32,987 nt of DNA, from positions 1-32,987 of the forward strand of contig NC_011138.3 of the NCBI RefSeq assembly GCF_000020585.3, written 5' to 3'. Source of the stretch: Alteromonas mediterranea DE (GTDB lineage Bacteria; Pseudomonadota; Gammaproteobacteria; Enterobacterales; Alteromonadaceae). Numbering within the stretch: position 1 is the stretch's first letter; the number at the start of each line of letters is the position of its first letter. The position numbers and the translations under genes were made by a program. Below, one piece after another: positions 1-12,747 of the stretch. The notes below the pieces were generated by a model. That model worked only from the letters and a program-made list of their open reading frames with translations. It searched no databases and was not told where the DNA came from.

Positions 1-1626
1 GAATTACCTACGCAGCAGTTTAGTATGTGGATACGGCCACTTGTTTGTGAAGAACAAGGTGGCGTTGTTGCGCTCTACGCGCCTAATCGTTTTGTACTAG
101 ATTGGGTTCGAGACAAGTACCTTAATAATATTACCGCACTACTTAGAGAGTTTGCCGGTAACGATGCTCCTCAGTTGCGATTAGAAGTCATGAGTCGCAA
201 CAGCGTTAGCCGTAGTCAGACCGTATCTTCGTCTGCGTCGACACCTAGCAATGCAAACAGTGGTGTCAACAACAGCCATTTTAATGCCAATGTTCAAAGT
301 CAAGATAACAGTGCAAGTCGTTCTTCGCTTAATTCAGGCAGTAATAGCGGCAATACGCAGCAGAAAAGTTATCATCAGCCTTCGTCACAGCATGTTCCAC
401 CTTCTTCTGGTTTTAATGCAAATGATCATAGCCAGCACAATGCAATGAATAATGGCCTAGGGAATCATAAGCAGCAGGGCTACGATCAAAATGATCACGG
501 CAGGCAAAGTCACGATCGCAGCGGTTATAACAACAGTTATAATAGCCAACCTAACCGATCGTCTGCACCACCTAAAGTGATCCCGATCCCTGAGGCGATG
601 AAGCACAAGAGCAACATTAACCCAACGTATCAATTCGATAACTTCGTAGAAGGTAAATCGAACCAGCTTGCTCGGGCAGCAGCTACGCAAGTGGCCAACA
701 ATCCTGGCGGCTCTTATAACCCACTGTTTATTTACGGTGGTACAGGTTTAGGTAAAACTCACTTACTTCACGCGGTAGGTAACGGTATTGTCGCTAATAA
801 TGGCGATGCTAAGATAGTGTATATGCACTCAGAGCGTTTTGTTCAAGACATGGTCAAAGCGCTTCAGAATAACGCAATTGAAGACTTTAAGCGCTTCTAT
901 CGCAGTGTAGATGCGTTGCTTATCGATGATATTCAGTTCTTCGCTAACAAAGAGCGCTCTCAAGAAGAGTTCTTTCACACCTTTAATGCATTACTTGAAG
1001 GTAATCAGCAAATTATTCTTACCTCGGATAGATATCCAAAGGAAATTGACGGCGTAGAAGATAGGTTAAAGTCGCGATTTGGTTGGGGCTTAACAATTGC
1101 TATTGAGCCCCCTGAATTAGAAACCCGTGTCGCCATTTTAATGCGCAAAGCGGCTGAAAATCGTATTCATCTACCTAACGAGGTAGCTTTCTTCATCGCT
1201 AAGCGTTTGCGCTCAAATGTGCGAGAGTTAGAAGGTGCGTTGAACAGGGTTATTGCTAATGCTAATTTCACCGGCCGTCCTATAACCATTGATTTCGTAC
1301 GCGAGGCATTAAGAGACCTTTTAGCGTTACAGGAAAAACTGGTAACCGTTGATAATATTCAGAAAACGGTTGCAGATTATTATAAGATAAAAGTAGCTGA
1401 TATTTTATCTAAACGACGAAGCCGTAGTGTTGCACGACCTCGCCAAGTAGCCATGGCGCTTGCCAAAGAGCTCACTAACCACAGCCTTCCAGAATTAGGA
1501 AATGCGTTTGGGGGTAGGGACCACACAACTGTTTTACACGCATGTAGAAAAATAGAGCAGCTAAGAGAAGAAAGTCATGATATAAAAGAGGACTATAAGA
1601 ACCTCATTAGGACTTTGTCTTCCTAA
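1..1626 (+). CDS. dnaA: Chromosomal replication initiator DnaA (5' end cut off)
   Basis: DnaA binds DnaA boxes at the origin, melts it and helps load the helicase. The reading frame is open from base 1: residues ELPTQQFS precede the first in-frame ATG at 25 and match the family N-terminus, so the gene starts upstream of the window and about 15 residues are missing. Domain I (helicase/DnaA contacts) covers about bases 1-190. Domain II is a long Ser/Asn/Gln/His-rich linker at about 195-609. The AAA+ domain has Walker [11 protein letters not shown] at 736-765 and Walker [10 protein letters not shown] near 913-940. Domain IV carries the DNA-binding signature [14 protein letters not shown] near 1513-1554. 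dnaN follows after 32 bp. The linker is roughly three times the length of the E. coli one; otherwise the protein is canonical. Identification is certain. Confidence 0.98.
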   Translation, partial: ELPTQQFSMWIRPLVCEEQGGVVALYAPNRFVLDWVRDKYLNNITALLREFAGNDAPQLRLEVMSRNSVSRSQTVSSSASTPSNANSGVNNSHFNANVQSQDNSASRSSLNSGSNSGNTQQKSYHQPSSQHVPPSSGFNANDHSQHNAMNNGLGNHKQQGYDQNDHGRQSHDRSGYNNSYNSQPNRSSAPPKVIPIPEAMKHKSNINPTYQFDNFVEGKSNQLARAAATQVANNPGGSYNPLFIYGGTGLGKTHLLHAVGNGIVANNGDAKIVYMHSERFVQDMVKALQNNAIEDFKRFYRSVDALLIDDIQFFANKERSQEEFFHTFNALLEGNQQIILTSDRYPKEIDGVEDRLKSRFGWGLTIAIEPPELETRVAILMRKAAENRIHLPNEVAFFIAKRLRSNVRELEGALNRVIANANFTGRPITIDFVREALRDLLALQEKLVTVDNIQKTVADYYKIKVADILSKRRSRSVARPRQVAMALAKELTNHSLPELGNAFGGRDHTTVLHACRKIEQLREESHDIKEDYKNLIRTLSS

Positions 1627-1658
1627 CAACACGACCTTAGAGGCGAGATAGCACTGCG

Positions 1659-2759
1659 ATGAAATTTACTATAAGCCGCGAACAATTTTTGCAACCCCTA
1701 CAATTAGTGTCTGGCGCAGTTGAGCGCAGACACACATTACCAATCCTTTCCAACGTTCTCATTAAAGTTAGTGAGGACGCACTTTGGTTAACGGGTACAG
1801 ATTTAGAGGTCGAACTGATTTCTAGTGTGAAGCTGGAAGGTGAATACACTGAAGGTGAGATTACCGTTCCTGCTAAGAAGCTGTTTGATATTATTCGCGG
1901 TATTTCTGAGGGAACAGATATTCATTTCTCTCTTGACGGAAGTAAGGCACTAATTCGTGCAGGCCGAGGGCGATATACACTTTCAACACTCTCAGCAAAT
2001 GACTATCCGAATTTAGAGGATTGGGAAGGAGAAGTTGAGTTCGAGCTATCTTGCAGCGATCTTAAACGTTTAATTGACGCAACGAGCTTTTCAATGGCCC
2101 AACAAGATGTGCGCTATTATTTAAACGGTATGTCGCTTGAAACAGAAGAAAACGTCATTCGCACTGTCGCAACAGACGGCCACCGATTAGCGCTTTGCCG
2201 TTTAAATTATGAAACAGCATTACCTTCTCGTCAGGTTATAATACCCAGAAAGGGTGTTTTAGAAATATCTCGCCTAATTAGTGAAGACGATAAATCGCTT
2301 AAAGTACAAATCGGTGCAAATCATCTACGTATTTTTTCAAACGACTTTATCTTCACATCTAAGTTAGTTGATGGTCGCTTCCCTGATTATCGTCGTGTAT
2401 TGCCGCAAAATGGTGATAAGGAAATTATCGCTAGCAAGCCAGTTTTAAAGGAAGCATTTTCGCGAGCTGCTATTTTGTCTAATGAAAAATTCAGGGGTGT
2501 CAGATTAAACCTTTCTTCTGGTGAGTTGAAGATAACCGCCAATAACCCTGAGCAGGAAGAAGCTGAAGAAATTGTAGACGTTCAGTATCAGGGTGATGAT
2601 TTAGAAATCGGATTTAATGTGGCCTATCTTATTGACGTTTTAAATTCACTCGGCTCTGAGAGCGTGAAAGTAAGTTTGTCAGATTCAAATGCAAGTGCGC
2701 TAATTGAAGATGAAGCAGATGATGCCGCATTGTATGTAATTATGCCGATGCGTCTGTAA
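1659..2759 (+). CDS. dnaN: DNA polymerase III sliding clamp (beta subunit)
   Basis: The clamp is a dimeric ring that tethers DNA polymerase III and other partners to DNA. The product is 366 aa, the same length as the E. coli protein. It shows the conserved N-terminus (MKFTISREQFLQPLQLVSGAV), the inter-domain segment VATDGHRLALC, and the C-terminal MPMRL that forms part of the partner-binding cleft. The ATG is preceded by an AGGCGAG-like ribosome site. It lies 32 bp after dnaA, so the two are probably cotranscribed. A terminator-like hairpin follows at about 2822-2857, before recF. Confidence 0.98.
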   Translation: MKFTISREQFLQPLQLVSGAVERRHTLPILSNVLIKVSEDALWLTGTDLEVELISSVKLEGEYTEGEITVPAKKLFDIIRGISEGTDIHFSLDGSKALIRAGRGRYTLSTLSANDYPNLEDWEGEVEFELSCSDLKRLIDATSFSMAQQDVRYYLNGMSLETEENVIRTVATDGHRLALCRLNYETALPSRQVIIPRKGVLEISRLISEDDKSLKVQIGANHLRIFSNDFIFTSKLVDGRFPDYRRVLPQNGDKEIIASKPVLKEAFSRAAILSNEKFRGVRLNLSSGELKITANNPEQEEAEEIVDVQYQGDDLEIGFNVAYLIDVLNSLGSESVKVSLSDSNASALIEDEADDAALYVIMPMRL

Positions 2760-2821
2760 TCTGTTATCTAATTCTAAGCGTTAATAAACCCATCTTGTTT
2801 TTAACTGTCCAAATACAAGAA

Positions 2822-2857
2822 GCGATAAGCCTTAGTGCCTATCGCCTCTTTTTATAT
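2822..2857 (+). terminator. Probable rho-independent terminator between dnaN and recF
   Basis: The arms GCGATA and TATCGC flank a 12-nt loop and are followed by a short T-rich run (CTCTTTTTAT). It sits about 60 bp after the dnaN stop. It covers the upstream GTG (2835) that would give recF a longer N-terminus, which argues against that start. The stem is only 6 bp, so termination may be partial. Confidence 0.5.
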
Positions 2858-2870
2858 TCAGCGTGATATC

Positions 2871-6388
<3,518 letters not shown>

Positions 6389-6417
6389 CGCTACCTGATA
6401 GAAATCTTTTTCAAAGG

Positions 6418-6442
6418 CGACCCGACAGGGTCGTTTTTTTTT
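6418..6442 (+). terminator. Rho-independent terminator of gyrB
   Basis: Stem CGACCC/GGGTCG with a 4-nt loop (GACA), followed by nine T residues. It lies 30 bp after the gyrB stop and closes the dnaA-gyrB group. Confidence 0.92.
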
Positions 6443-6533
6443 GCGTGACGAAATGTGTTCCGCTCAACCTAAACAAGCGATTACGGGACAATGACGCTAG
6501 CCGAACTTGAAATAGAATTCTTTTAAAATCCTG

Positions 6534-6571
6534 CTGCGAAAAAGACGAATAGCTATCTACCTTTTTCGCAG
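6534..6571. repeat. 11-bp perfect inverted repeat between convergent genes
   Basis: CTGCGAAAAAG (6534-6544) and CTTTTTCGCAG (6561-6571) are exact inverse complements around a 16-nt spacer. It sits just downstream of the lipoprotein gene stop, so it may be that gene's terminator. The T tract is inside the stem rather than after it, which is atypical. Confidence 0.5.
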
Positions 6572-6597
6572 AAGTTTAAAAGTTTAATCTAAGTAAA

Positions 6598-7041
6598 TTA
6601 CAATTTAGACACTACCAATGTAACTTCTCCCGCACTAGCTGGGTTTACAGTAAAGCGATAAGTACCTGTAGTAGAGGGAGTAAATTGTAAGTTCTCTGAG
6701 CCTTGCTCACAGACTAAATAAGCGGTAGAGCCTAACATTACAGGCTGGCCTTTATATTTGCCACCACAGCTCTGTGAGGGCGTCCATTTCGCATCTGATA
6801 ACCTGAAGTCGTAAGGTTGACCGTCAGCGATAAGCTCAACATCTACCGTCCACCCCGTGCCTGAACGTTGAAACTTGTAGCTTGGGTCAGCCTCCCACCA
6901 GTTAAACACGCCTCTTAAAAACATGTTTTCAAATTGAATGCGGGGCACTTCTGGTGCTATTTCTGGAATTTTAAAACTTCCACTGCTAGAGCATGCTGAA
7001 AGTGCCATACACATAGAAGCAATAGTTAATAACTTTTTCAC
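6598..7041 (-). CDS. Small putative outer-membrane lipoprotein, E-set-like
   Basis: Not a gene I can name. I chose the GTG at 7041: it has a GGAG ribosome site 5 bp upstream and gives VKKLLTIASMCMALSAC, a lipoprotein signal with lipobox L-S-A-C and lipidated Cys17. The longer TTG frame (7068) would begin inside the glyS terminator. The product is 147 aa. After a short linker it contains LRGVFNWWEADPSYKF, later VDVELIADGQPYDFRLSD, and two Cys (SCGG, LVCE) that could form a disulfide. This 'LRG-FN-W ... YxF' pattern recalls the small beta-sandwich (E-set) modules attached to pullulanase-type glycan enzymes, so glycan contact is possible but unproven. It lies downstream of glyS behind a terminator, so probably has its own promoter. 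Confidence 0.75.
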   Translation of the reverse strand: MKKLLTIASMCMALSACSSSGSFKIPEIAPEVPRIQFENMFLRGVFNWWEADPSYKFQRSGTGWTVDVELIADGQPYDFRLSDAKWTPSQSCGGKYKGQPVMLGSTAYLVCEQGSENLQFTPSTTGTYRFTVNPASAGEVTLVVSKL

Positions 7042-7056
7042 AGCGTCTCCATTTAT

Positions 7057-7085
7057 AAAAAAGCCCAACGTGAAGCTGGGCTTTT
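7057..7085 (-). terminator. Terminator of glyQ-glyS
   Basis: On the - strand the arms AAAAGCCCA and TGGGCTTTT (7085-7077 and 7067-7059) enclose a 9-nt loop and end in a run of six T. It lies about 40 bp after the glyS stop. A-rich left and T-rich right arms make it potentially bidirectional. Confidence 0.88.
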
Positions 7086-7123
7086 CGTTTCTACGGTCTA
7101 ATACCGTATTAACTTTAACTCGC

Positions 7124-9202
7124 CTATGACTTCGCGAGAATTGAAATATCCGCGGTAGTAAGGAAAAGTTGCCTTAAAAGCGATAGCAAAGCAAGTCGGT
7201 TATGTTTAACTGCTTCGTCATCTGCCATAACCATTACGTTATCAAAGAAGTTATCGATTACATTTCGTAAGGTTGCAAGCGTGGTAAGAATACGCGTGTA
7301 GTCCTGTGAAGGAACGGCAATTTCGACTTCTTTCTGGGCGGCTTTTAGCTCAACGTAAAGCGCTTTTTCAGCGTCTTCAGCCAACAGTGATTCATCAATA
7401 TTGACAGTTGCTGTTACTTCGACGTTCTGCTTAGCAAGAATATTTGCTACGCGTTTGTTAGCGGCAGCTAACGCCTCTGCCTCTTCTAATGCCTTGAATT
7501 TATCAACCGCATGGACACGAGCTAGATAATCAGATGGCTTAGTAGGGCGACGGGCTGCTACGGCTTGAATAACGTCAATGGCGATAGCTTGATCTTGTAG
7601 GAGGGCATTGAAGCGACCTAATACAAAATCAACAACCTGCGTTTGTGTTTCAGCATTTGTTAATTTATTGCCGTAAACGTCAATAGCTTTACTTACAAGC
7701 GTTTCAAGGTCTAATGGCAGTGATAGCTCGGTAACAATACGTAAAACACCGATGGCTGCACGACGAAGCGCAAACGGGTCTTTATCGCCTTTTGGCAGCT
7801 GGCCAATACCGAATATACCAACTAGTGTATCAAGTTTGTCAGCAAGGGCTACTGATGCGCTTACGCCAGAACTAGGAAGGGCGTCGCCAGCAAAACGCGG
7901 CATGTATTGTTCGTACAGCGCTTCAGCAACAGGTGCATCTTCACCGTCGTTTAACGCATAGTATTTACCCATAACGCCCTGAACGTCTGGAAACTCCATA
8001 ACCATGTTCGACATTAAGTCGGTTTTAGCTAGAAGACCAGCTCTTGCTGCTTGTGTTTCATTCGCATCTATTTGCGAAGCGATAAACGCCGATAGGGCAG
8101 AAATACGTTCAGACTTTTCTTTAAGCGTTCCAAGCTGCTTTTGGAATAACACGGTTTCTAAGCTTTCAAGGCGGCTTTCTAGCGTTGTCTTTTTATCGCT
8201 GTTAAAGAAGAACTCTGCATCGGCAAGGCGAGGGCGGATAACTTTCTCATTACCTGAGATAACTTGAGATGCGTCATGGCTTTCAATATTCGTCACAAAC
8301 AAGAAAGTGTTAGAAAGTGCGCCATCACTATCAAGCAGCGGCACATACTTCTGGTCGTCCTTCATTGTGTAGATAAGTGCTTCTTTCGGCACTTCTAAGA
8401 AACCCTTATCGAATCCTGCTTGCAGCACTACAGGCCACTCTACCAGGGAAGCAATTTCTTCCAGCAGTTCTTCGTCGTAATCTGGCTTAAGCGATAAGTT
8501 TTTGGCTGCGTCTTCAAGTTGCTGGCGTACTTTATCTTTACGCGCTTCAAAATCTGCCAACACATATTGTTGCTCTAATGCAGAGGCGTAGTTGTCAGCA
8601 TGATCAAGCTCAAAACGACCTTCGCCGTGGAATCGATGACCTTGTACAACGCGGCCGCTTGTTAGGCCCAATACTGAAACGTTAACGACTTCGCTTCCAT
8701 AAAGCACACAAAGGGTGTGCACAGGGCGAATAAACTGAGTGTTGTAGTTACCCCAGCGCATAGGCTTTGGAATAGGTAACTTGCTTACTGCTTGATTAAT
8801 CAAACCTTCTAACAGCTCAGCAACAGATTGTCCCGGAACGTGGGCTTTATGAAGAAGCCATTCGCCTTTGTCTGTAACAAGGCGCTCTGCGTCAGCAACG
8901 TCAATACCGTTACCACGGGCCCAGCCCTGTGCAGCTTTTGTTGGATTTCCGTCTGCATCAAATGCTGCTGAAACCGCTGGGCCTCGTTTTTCAACCACTT
9001 TGTCAGCCTGACCTTCAGCAAGACCTGACACGTAAACCGCTAAGCGGCGAGGGGCTGCAAACCAGCTAACTGAGTCAAAGCTTAAGTCAGCTTGGCTAAG
9101 TGCTGCTTCAAATTGTGTGGCGAAGGCTTCGCCCAAAGACTTAAGTGCTTTTGGTGGTAACTCTTCAGTACCTAATTCAACTAAACAATTTTCAGTACGC
9201 AC
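7124..9202 (-). CDS. glyS: Glycyl-tRNA synthetase, beta subunit
   Basis: This is the tRNA-binding beta chain of the alpha2beta2 glycyl-tRNA synthetase, which charges tRNA-Gly. The product is 692 aa (E. coli 689). It begins [21 protein letters not shown], the family N-terminus, and contains the HD-domain-like central part and the C-terminal anticodon-binding helical region ([20 protein letters not shown]). The start is GTG at 9202 with an AGGAGG ribosome site 7 bp upstream, lying within the last codons of glyQ. Only 2 bp separate the genes, which indicates translational coupling with the partner subunit. Confidence 0.97.
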   Translation of the reverse strand: MRTENCLVELGTEELPPKALKSLGEAFATQFEAALSQADLSFDSVSWFAAPRRLAVYVSGLAEGQADKVVEKRGPAVSAAFDADGNPTKAAQGWARGNGIDVADAERLVTDKGEWLLHKAHVPGQSVAELLEGLINQAVSKLPIPKPMRWGNYNTQFIRPVHTLCVLYGSEVVNVSVLGLTSGRVVQGHRFHGEGRFELDHADNYASALEQQYVLADFEARKDKVRQQLEDAAKNLSLKPDYDEELLEEIASLVEWPVVLQAGFDKGFLEVPKEALIYTMKDDQKYVPLLDSDGALSNTFLFVTNIESHDASQVISGNEKVIRPRLADAEFFFNSDKKTTLESRLESLETVLFQKQLGTLKEKSERISALSAFIASQIDANETQAARAGLLAKTDLMSNMVMEFPDVQGVMGKYYALNDGEDAPVAEALYEQYMPRFAGDALPSSGVSASVALADKLDTLVGIFGIGQLPKGDKDPFALRRAAIGVLRIVTELSLPLDLETLVSKAIDVYGNKLTNAETQTQVVDFVLGRFNALLQDQAIAIDVIQAVAARRPTKPSDYLARVHAVDKFKALEEAEALAAANKRVANILAKQNVEVTATVNIDESLLAEDAEKALYVELKAAQKEVEIAVPSQDYTRILTTLATLRNVIDNFFDNVMVMADDEAVKHNRLALLSLLRQLFLTTADISILAKS

Positions 9203-9204
9203 GC

Positions 9205-10110
9205 TTATGCCTCCTTGTTACATAGTGGGAAGCCTAAAGCTTCACGCGCTTGGTAATAACTTTCTGCACACGCTTTAGCGAGTGTTCTTACGCGAAGAAT
9301 ATAGCGCTGGCGCTCAGTAACAGAGATAGCGTGTCGTGCATCTAAAAGGTTAAACGCGTGGGACGCTTTCATTACCTGTTCATAAGCAGGAAGTGGAAGA
9401 CTGTTTTCTATCAGCTTTTTGCTTTCCGCTTCGCATTCGTCGAAGGTTCTAAACAACGCTTCCACATTGGCGTGCTCAAAGTTATACGTCGATTGCTCTA
9501 CTTCATTTTGGTGGAATACGTCACCGTAGGTTACTTTACCCATCGGACCGTCAGTCCATACAAGATCGTAAATGCTATCTACGCCTTGAACATACATGGC
9601 CAATCGTTCTAGGCCATAGGTAATTTCACCGGTAACAGGCTTACATTCAATACCGCCTACTTGCTGGAAGTAAGTAAACTGGGTCACTTCCATACCGTTT
9701 AGCCATACTTCCCAACCTAGACCCCACGCACCTAGCGTTGGCGATTCCCAGTTGTCTTCAACGAAGCGTATGTCGTGAACCAGCGGATCGAAACCTAACT
9801 CTTTCAAAGAGCCCAAGTACAACTCCTGAATATTATCAGGCGAAGGCTTAAGCATTACTTGAAACTGATAGTAATGTTGTAAGCGGTTTGGGTTCTCGCC
9901 ATAACGACCATCAGTAGGTCGGCGACACGGTTGAACATAAGCGCTACTCATAGGCTCTGGACCTAAAGAACGTAGGAACGTCATCGGGTGGAAAGTTCCT
10001 GCACCCACTTCCATATCCAGAGGCTGAATAATAACGCAGCCCTGACGCGCCCAATAATCTTGAAGCGCAAGGATCAACCCTTGAAAGGTCTTAATATCGT
10101 ATTTCTGCAT
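9205..10110 (-). CDS. glyQ: Glycyl-tRNA synthetase, alpha subunit
   Basis: This is the catalytic class II chain that activates glycine with ATP. The product is 301 aa (E. coli 303). Family strings include [58 protein letters not shown] split by motif 2, and the C-terminal [14 protein letters not shown]. It is first in the glyQ-glyS operon. It is divergent from tag across a 145-bp gap that must hold both promoters; I see no convincing -35/-10 pair there. Confidence 0.97.
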   Translation of the reverse strand: MQKYDIKTFQGLILALQDYWARQGCVIIQPLDMEVGAGTFHPMTFLRSLGPEPMSSAYVQPCRRPTDGRYGENPNRLQHYYQFQVMLKPSPDNIQELYLGSLKELGFDPLVHDIRFVEDNWESPTLGAWGLGWEVWLNGMEVTQFTYFQQVGGIECKPVTGEITYGLERLAMYVQGVDSIYDLVWTDGPMGKVTYGDVFHQNEVEQSTYNFEHANVEALFRTFDECEAESKKLIENSLPLPAYEQVMKASHAFNLLDARHAISVTERQRYILRVRTLAKACAESYYQAREALGFPLCNKEA

Positions 10111-10255
10111 ACATCCGCTGCTTATTAGTTATCTGACTTAAATAAAGGTGGGATAGTATACAATTTGTCAGGCATAGTATGTAGGTGTAAACCGTGAAAA
10201 AACGGGTTGAATAAGGGTAATATGCCGCTTCACAACAAGGATTTAATTTTTAACC

Positions 10256-10864
10256 ATGGGTGATCAGACAAAAATAGAGAAAAAGCAGCCGCTACACCGG
10301 TGTGGATGGGTGAGTAATGACCCCACTTATCTCGCTTATCACGACACTGAGTGGGGCGTCCCCGAATTAGACAGTCGAGCATTGTTTACAAAGTTATGTT
10401 TAGACGGTCAGCAGGCGGGGTTGTCTTGGTTAACAATTCTTAAAAAGCAGCAAAACTTTGAGAACGCTTTTCATCAATTTAACCCAGAAAAGATTGCCGT
10501 AATGGGCGAATCTGATATCGAGCGACTTATGCAAGATAAAGGTATTATTCGCAATCGATTAAAAATTGCGTCGATCATCCGAAATGCTAAAGGCTTTCTC
10601 GCTATAGAACAAACGCAGCCATTTAGTGAATTTATTTGGCAGTTCACAGACGGGCGCACCGTTATCAATAGGTGGGAAGACTTTAAGCAAGCGCCTACCT
10701 CGACCGATGAATCAAAAGCCATGTCAAAAGCGTTAAAAAAGCAGGGGTTTAATTTTGTTGGCGAAACAATTTGCTATGCGTTTATGCAGGCGGTAGGTAT
10801 GGTGAATGACCATGAAATTAGCTGTCATTGTTACGAACGTACCTGCGAACTGGCAGTGGAGTAA
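10256..10864 (+). CDS. tag: DNA-3-methyladenine glycosylase I (Tag)
   Basis: Tag removes 3-methyladenine from alkylated DNA (base excision repair). The product is 202 aa, about 12 residues longer at the N-terminus than E. coli Tag; RCGWV-NDP and AYHDTEWGVPE align closely. The zinc ligands known for the family (Cys4, His17, His175, Cys179 in E. coli) appear as Cys16, His29 and the H/C of NDHEISCHC. The E. coli Glu38 position, in LEGQQAGLSW, is Asp50 here (LDGQQAGLSW), a conservative change at a base-recognition residue. The ATG has AAGG about 15 bp upstream, which is weak. Confidence 0.95.
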   Translation: MGDQTKIEKKQPLHRCGWVSNDPTYLAYHDTEWGVPELDSRALFTKLCLDGQQAGLSWLTILKKQQNFENAFHQFNPEKIAVMGESDIERLMQDKGIIRNRLKIASIIRNAKGFLAIEQTQPFSEFIWQFTDGRTVINRWEDFKQAPTSTDESKAMSKALKKQGFNFVGETICYAFMQAVGMVNDHEISCHCYERTCELAVE

Positions 10865-10888
10865 ACGCGCAAAAAGTACAATTCAAAT

Positions 10889-10920
10889 AAAAAAGGCCGA
10901 GCACACTAAGTACTCAGCCT
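10889..10920 (-). terminator. Terminator of the DUF2489 gene
   Basis: On the - strand AGGCTGAG and CTCGGCCT pair (one T-G wobble) around an 11-nt loop and are followed by six T. It lies about 30 bp after the DUF2489 stop, between convergent tag and DUF2489. Confidence 0.82.
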
Positions 10921-10950
10921 AAATCTTCTTCTATTACTGTCGCTCTAATA

Positions 10951-11418
10951 CTAGCCGTTCTGAGCCGCCAACAAGCTTCCACAATAGGACTGCAAAGCAG
11001 GAAGTTCTTCTAACACTTTTGACTCATATTCCGACTCGATTTGCTCTCTGGCAATATCCTGCTTTCGGCGCTCGCTTTTAGGAAGTTGTTGCCTCTCTTC
11101 TAAAATAGCGAAGCCACTTACTTCTGTAAAAAGCGCATGAATATGAGGATACTGCGCTTTAAAATCGGGTGGCGAACTAATCGGCAGTGCATTAAGCAAG
11201 TTTACAATGCGGATCACACCTTCTGAAAGGTCGCACTGTTGCTGGTCCATTGCTTTGGCTATTACAATGACGCTGTCGGTGATATTGACAATCCGAGACT
11301 GCCTTGCGGCTTCCTGTCGTTTCTTCTGTTGATTCAATAAAAACAGCAGCTTGCCTGCGTAAAACCCAAGCCCAAGAATGATTAGTAGCGCAATGCCTGA
11401 AAGTACTGCCCAAAGCAT
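10951..11418 (-). CDS. DUF2489 family membrane-anchored protein
   Basis: Function unknown. The 155-aa product starts with one hydrophobic helix (about residues 3-29, LWAVLSGIALLIILGLGFYAG). A charged, mostly helical domain follows, with RIVNITDSVIVIAKAMDQQQCDLSEGVIRIVNLL and a C-terminal EYESKVLEELPAL segment. This is the DUF2489 pattern I know from Alteromonadales and Vibrionales. The topology suggests an inner-membrane anchor with a cytoplasmic domain. It starts 18 bp after yihI on the same strand, so the two probably form one transcript. A link to ribosome maturation is only inferred from that neighbour. Confidence 0.8.
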   Translation of the reverse strand: MLWAVLSGIALLIILGLGFYAGKLLFLLNQQKKRQEAARQSRIVNITDSVIVIAKAMDQQQCDLSEGVIRIVNLLNALPISSPPDFKAQYPHIHALFTEVSGFAILEERQQLPKSERRKQDIAREQIESEYESKVLEELPALQSYCGSLLAAQNG

Positions 11419-11436
11419 GACTCTTTCCCGTAATTA

Positions 11437-11940
11437 TTAATGCTTAAAGTCGTCGATGTTAATAGCGTCTAAATCGTCAAACGGATCCATATCGTCGTCT
11501 TCATCATCTTCTTCTACTATGCCTAGTAGGTCGCACAATATACGGTGGCGCGCCATTTTCTCGTCCACATAAGCTTGTTGCTCACGAGTTAAGGTCTTGT
11601 CATCATCTAGCTTGTCAAGTAAGTCCGTTAGGCGTTGGTCTGCTTCAAGAGCTGCGAGTTCTTGTGCTGGTGTAGCAAACTTTTTCTTCTGTACTGGAGT
11701 AGGCGTTTCCGTTTTAACAAGCTGGATTGGCTTTTTGCTGCCATGGCGAGGGTCTTTATTCTCTGCACTCTTTTTGCCCGTCACTTTTTTCTGTTCAACA
11801 TTGTGGCGGTTACCAGCGGGCTTGCCCTTATGTTTTTTCGGGCGAGGCGAGTCTGATTTACGGTTTTCGCTAGGTTTAAAGTCTGGATCTTTACGAACGC
11901 CGATAAGGCCGACTTTACGAGATTTCTTTGAACGTGCCAT
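11437..11940 (-). CDS. yihI: Der GTPase-activating protein YihI
   Basis: YihI stimulates the GTPase Der (EngA) and so affects 50S ribosome maturation. The product is 167 aa (E. coli 169) from ATG 11940, which has GGA 4 bp upstream; a TTG 9 bp earlier is less likely. The N-terminal half is very basic (ARSKKSRK, Lys/Arg/Pro-rich). The core has ELAALEADQRLTDLLDKLDDDKTLTREQQAYVDEKMARH, matching the E. coli domain, and the tail is acidic (EEDDEDDDMDPFDDLD). The basic-then-acidic layout is typical. As in E. coli it lies near engB, spf and polA. Confidence 0.93.
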   Translation of the reverse strand: MARSKKSRKVGLIGVRKDPDFKPSENRKSDSPRPKKHKGKPAGNRHNVEQKKVTGKKSAENKDPRHGSKKPIQLVKTETPTPVQKKKFATPAQELAALEADQRLTDLLDKLDDDKTLTREQQAYVDEKMARHRILCDLLGIVEEDDEDDDMDPFDDLDAINIDDFKH

Positions 11941-11965
11941 AATTTCCAAATAACAAAGAGAGTGA

Positions 11966-11987
11966 AAAAACAGCGCTATTATAGCGC
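11966..11987 (-). terminator. Hairpin upstream of yihI: terminator or promoter
   Basis: On the - strand GCGCTA and TAGCGC pair around a 3-nt loop and are followed by TGTTTTTT, as in a terminator for the methyltransferase gene. The same bases contain a perfect TATAAT (11983-11978), 38 bp before the yihI ATG, but with no good -35. I favour terminator; a yihI promoter role is possible. Confidence 0.55.
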
Positions 11988-12067
11988 GAATTCGTATCTA
12001 CGTATCGATCTTTGGGTTAGCTATATAAAATCAATACGGGTGAAGCTTACTTGTAGACGTTTCTGTT

Positions 12068-12712
12068 CTAAATCTTTTTTAGTAAAACAACATCGTCAGC
12101 GGGGAAGGCCACGTCTAAGCCGTCTCTTTGCCCTAAAAATCTAAACGTTGCCTCACTGAAAAAACTGACGTGGGTAATATCGTTTTTATAATGCCAATTT
12201 TCAAACCGCGCTTTATCTAAAACGCGCTTCGTCATAATGGCAAGTATACCCTTTGGAGCCAAAAGCGAATTGAGCAAGGCCCATTCCTTGTGAGGAGCAT
12301 GAAAATGTTCGATGGCTTCTGTACATGTAACAATATTATATGTATGTGATAACGCATCGGACGTGTTGGCGTAAAACGGGTCATACGTACTCATTTGAAC
12401 GCCTTGTTCTGTTAGCATCGCCGCGAGTACAGGAGCAGGGCCACAGCCGAAATCTAAGCCTTTTAGTGTGCCAGGCTCATGGGCATCAATATAAGGTGTA
12501 AGTGGCGTTAAAACCTTTCGTAAAAACTTTCTATAGCCGACATCTTCAAAACTGTTTTCATGAAGGTCGTACTCTTGCTTTTCGCGTTCTTTAGAGGGCA
12601 AATAGGCAGGGCCCACATAAACAAGCTCGCACCGACTACACTGAAAATAATCGCGTTTCTTATCGGTGTGATAATGAGATGCGTGAGGGCTTTGGCATAA
12701 AGGGCAAGTCAT
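12068..12712 (-). CDS. Zinc-ribbon class I SAM-dependent methyltransferase
   Basis: Substrate unknown. I start at ATG 12712 (214 aa); the longer frame's first 19 residues are encoded by the preceding RNA terminator. The N-terminus has a four-cysteine zinc ribbon (CPLC ... CSRC). Then comes a Rossmann methyltransferase with SAM motif I LDFGCGPAPVLAAML, a motif-II-like acidic residue in YDPFYAN, and CTEAIEHFHAP, typical of the Methyltransf_23 type. The C-terminal FSEATFRFLGQRDGL also fits that type. Zinc-ribbon forms of this family act on diverse small molecules or sugars, so no specific reaction can be assigned. It lies alone between a small RNA and yihI. Confidence 0.85.
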   Translation of the reverse strand: MTCPLCQSPHASHYHTDKKRDYFQCSRCELVYVGPAYLPSKEREKQEYDLHENSFEDVGYRKFLRKVLTPLTPYIDAHEPGTLKGLDFGCGPAPVLAAMLTEQGVQMSTYDPFYANTSDALSHTYNIVTCTEAIEHFHAPHKEWALLNSLLAPKGILAIMTKRVLDKARFENWHYKNDITHVSFFSEATFRFLGQRDGLDVAFPADDVVLLKKI

Positions 12713-12747
12713 AGGAAACGTGAATATTAAAGCGCTGAAAAAGAAAA

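Noticed and set aside
11597..11953. 118-codon open frame opposite yihI
   Set aside because: Antisense shadow of a Lys/Asp-rich gene; its Ser/Phe/Cys-rich composition has no domain and yihI is clearly real.
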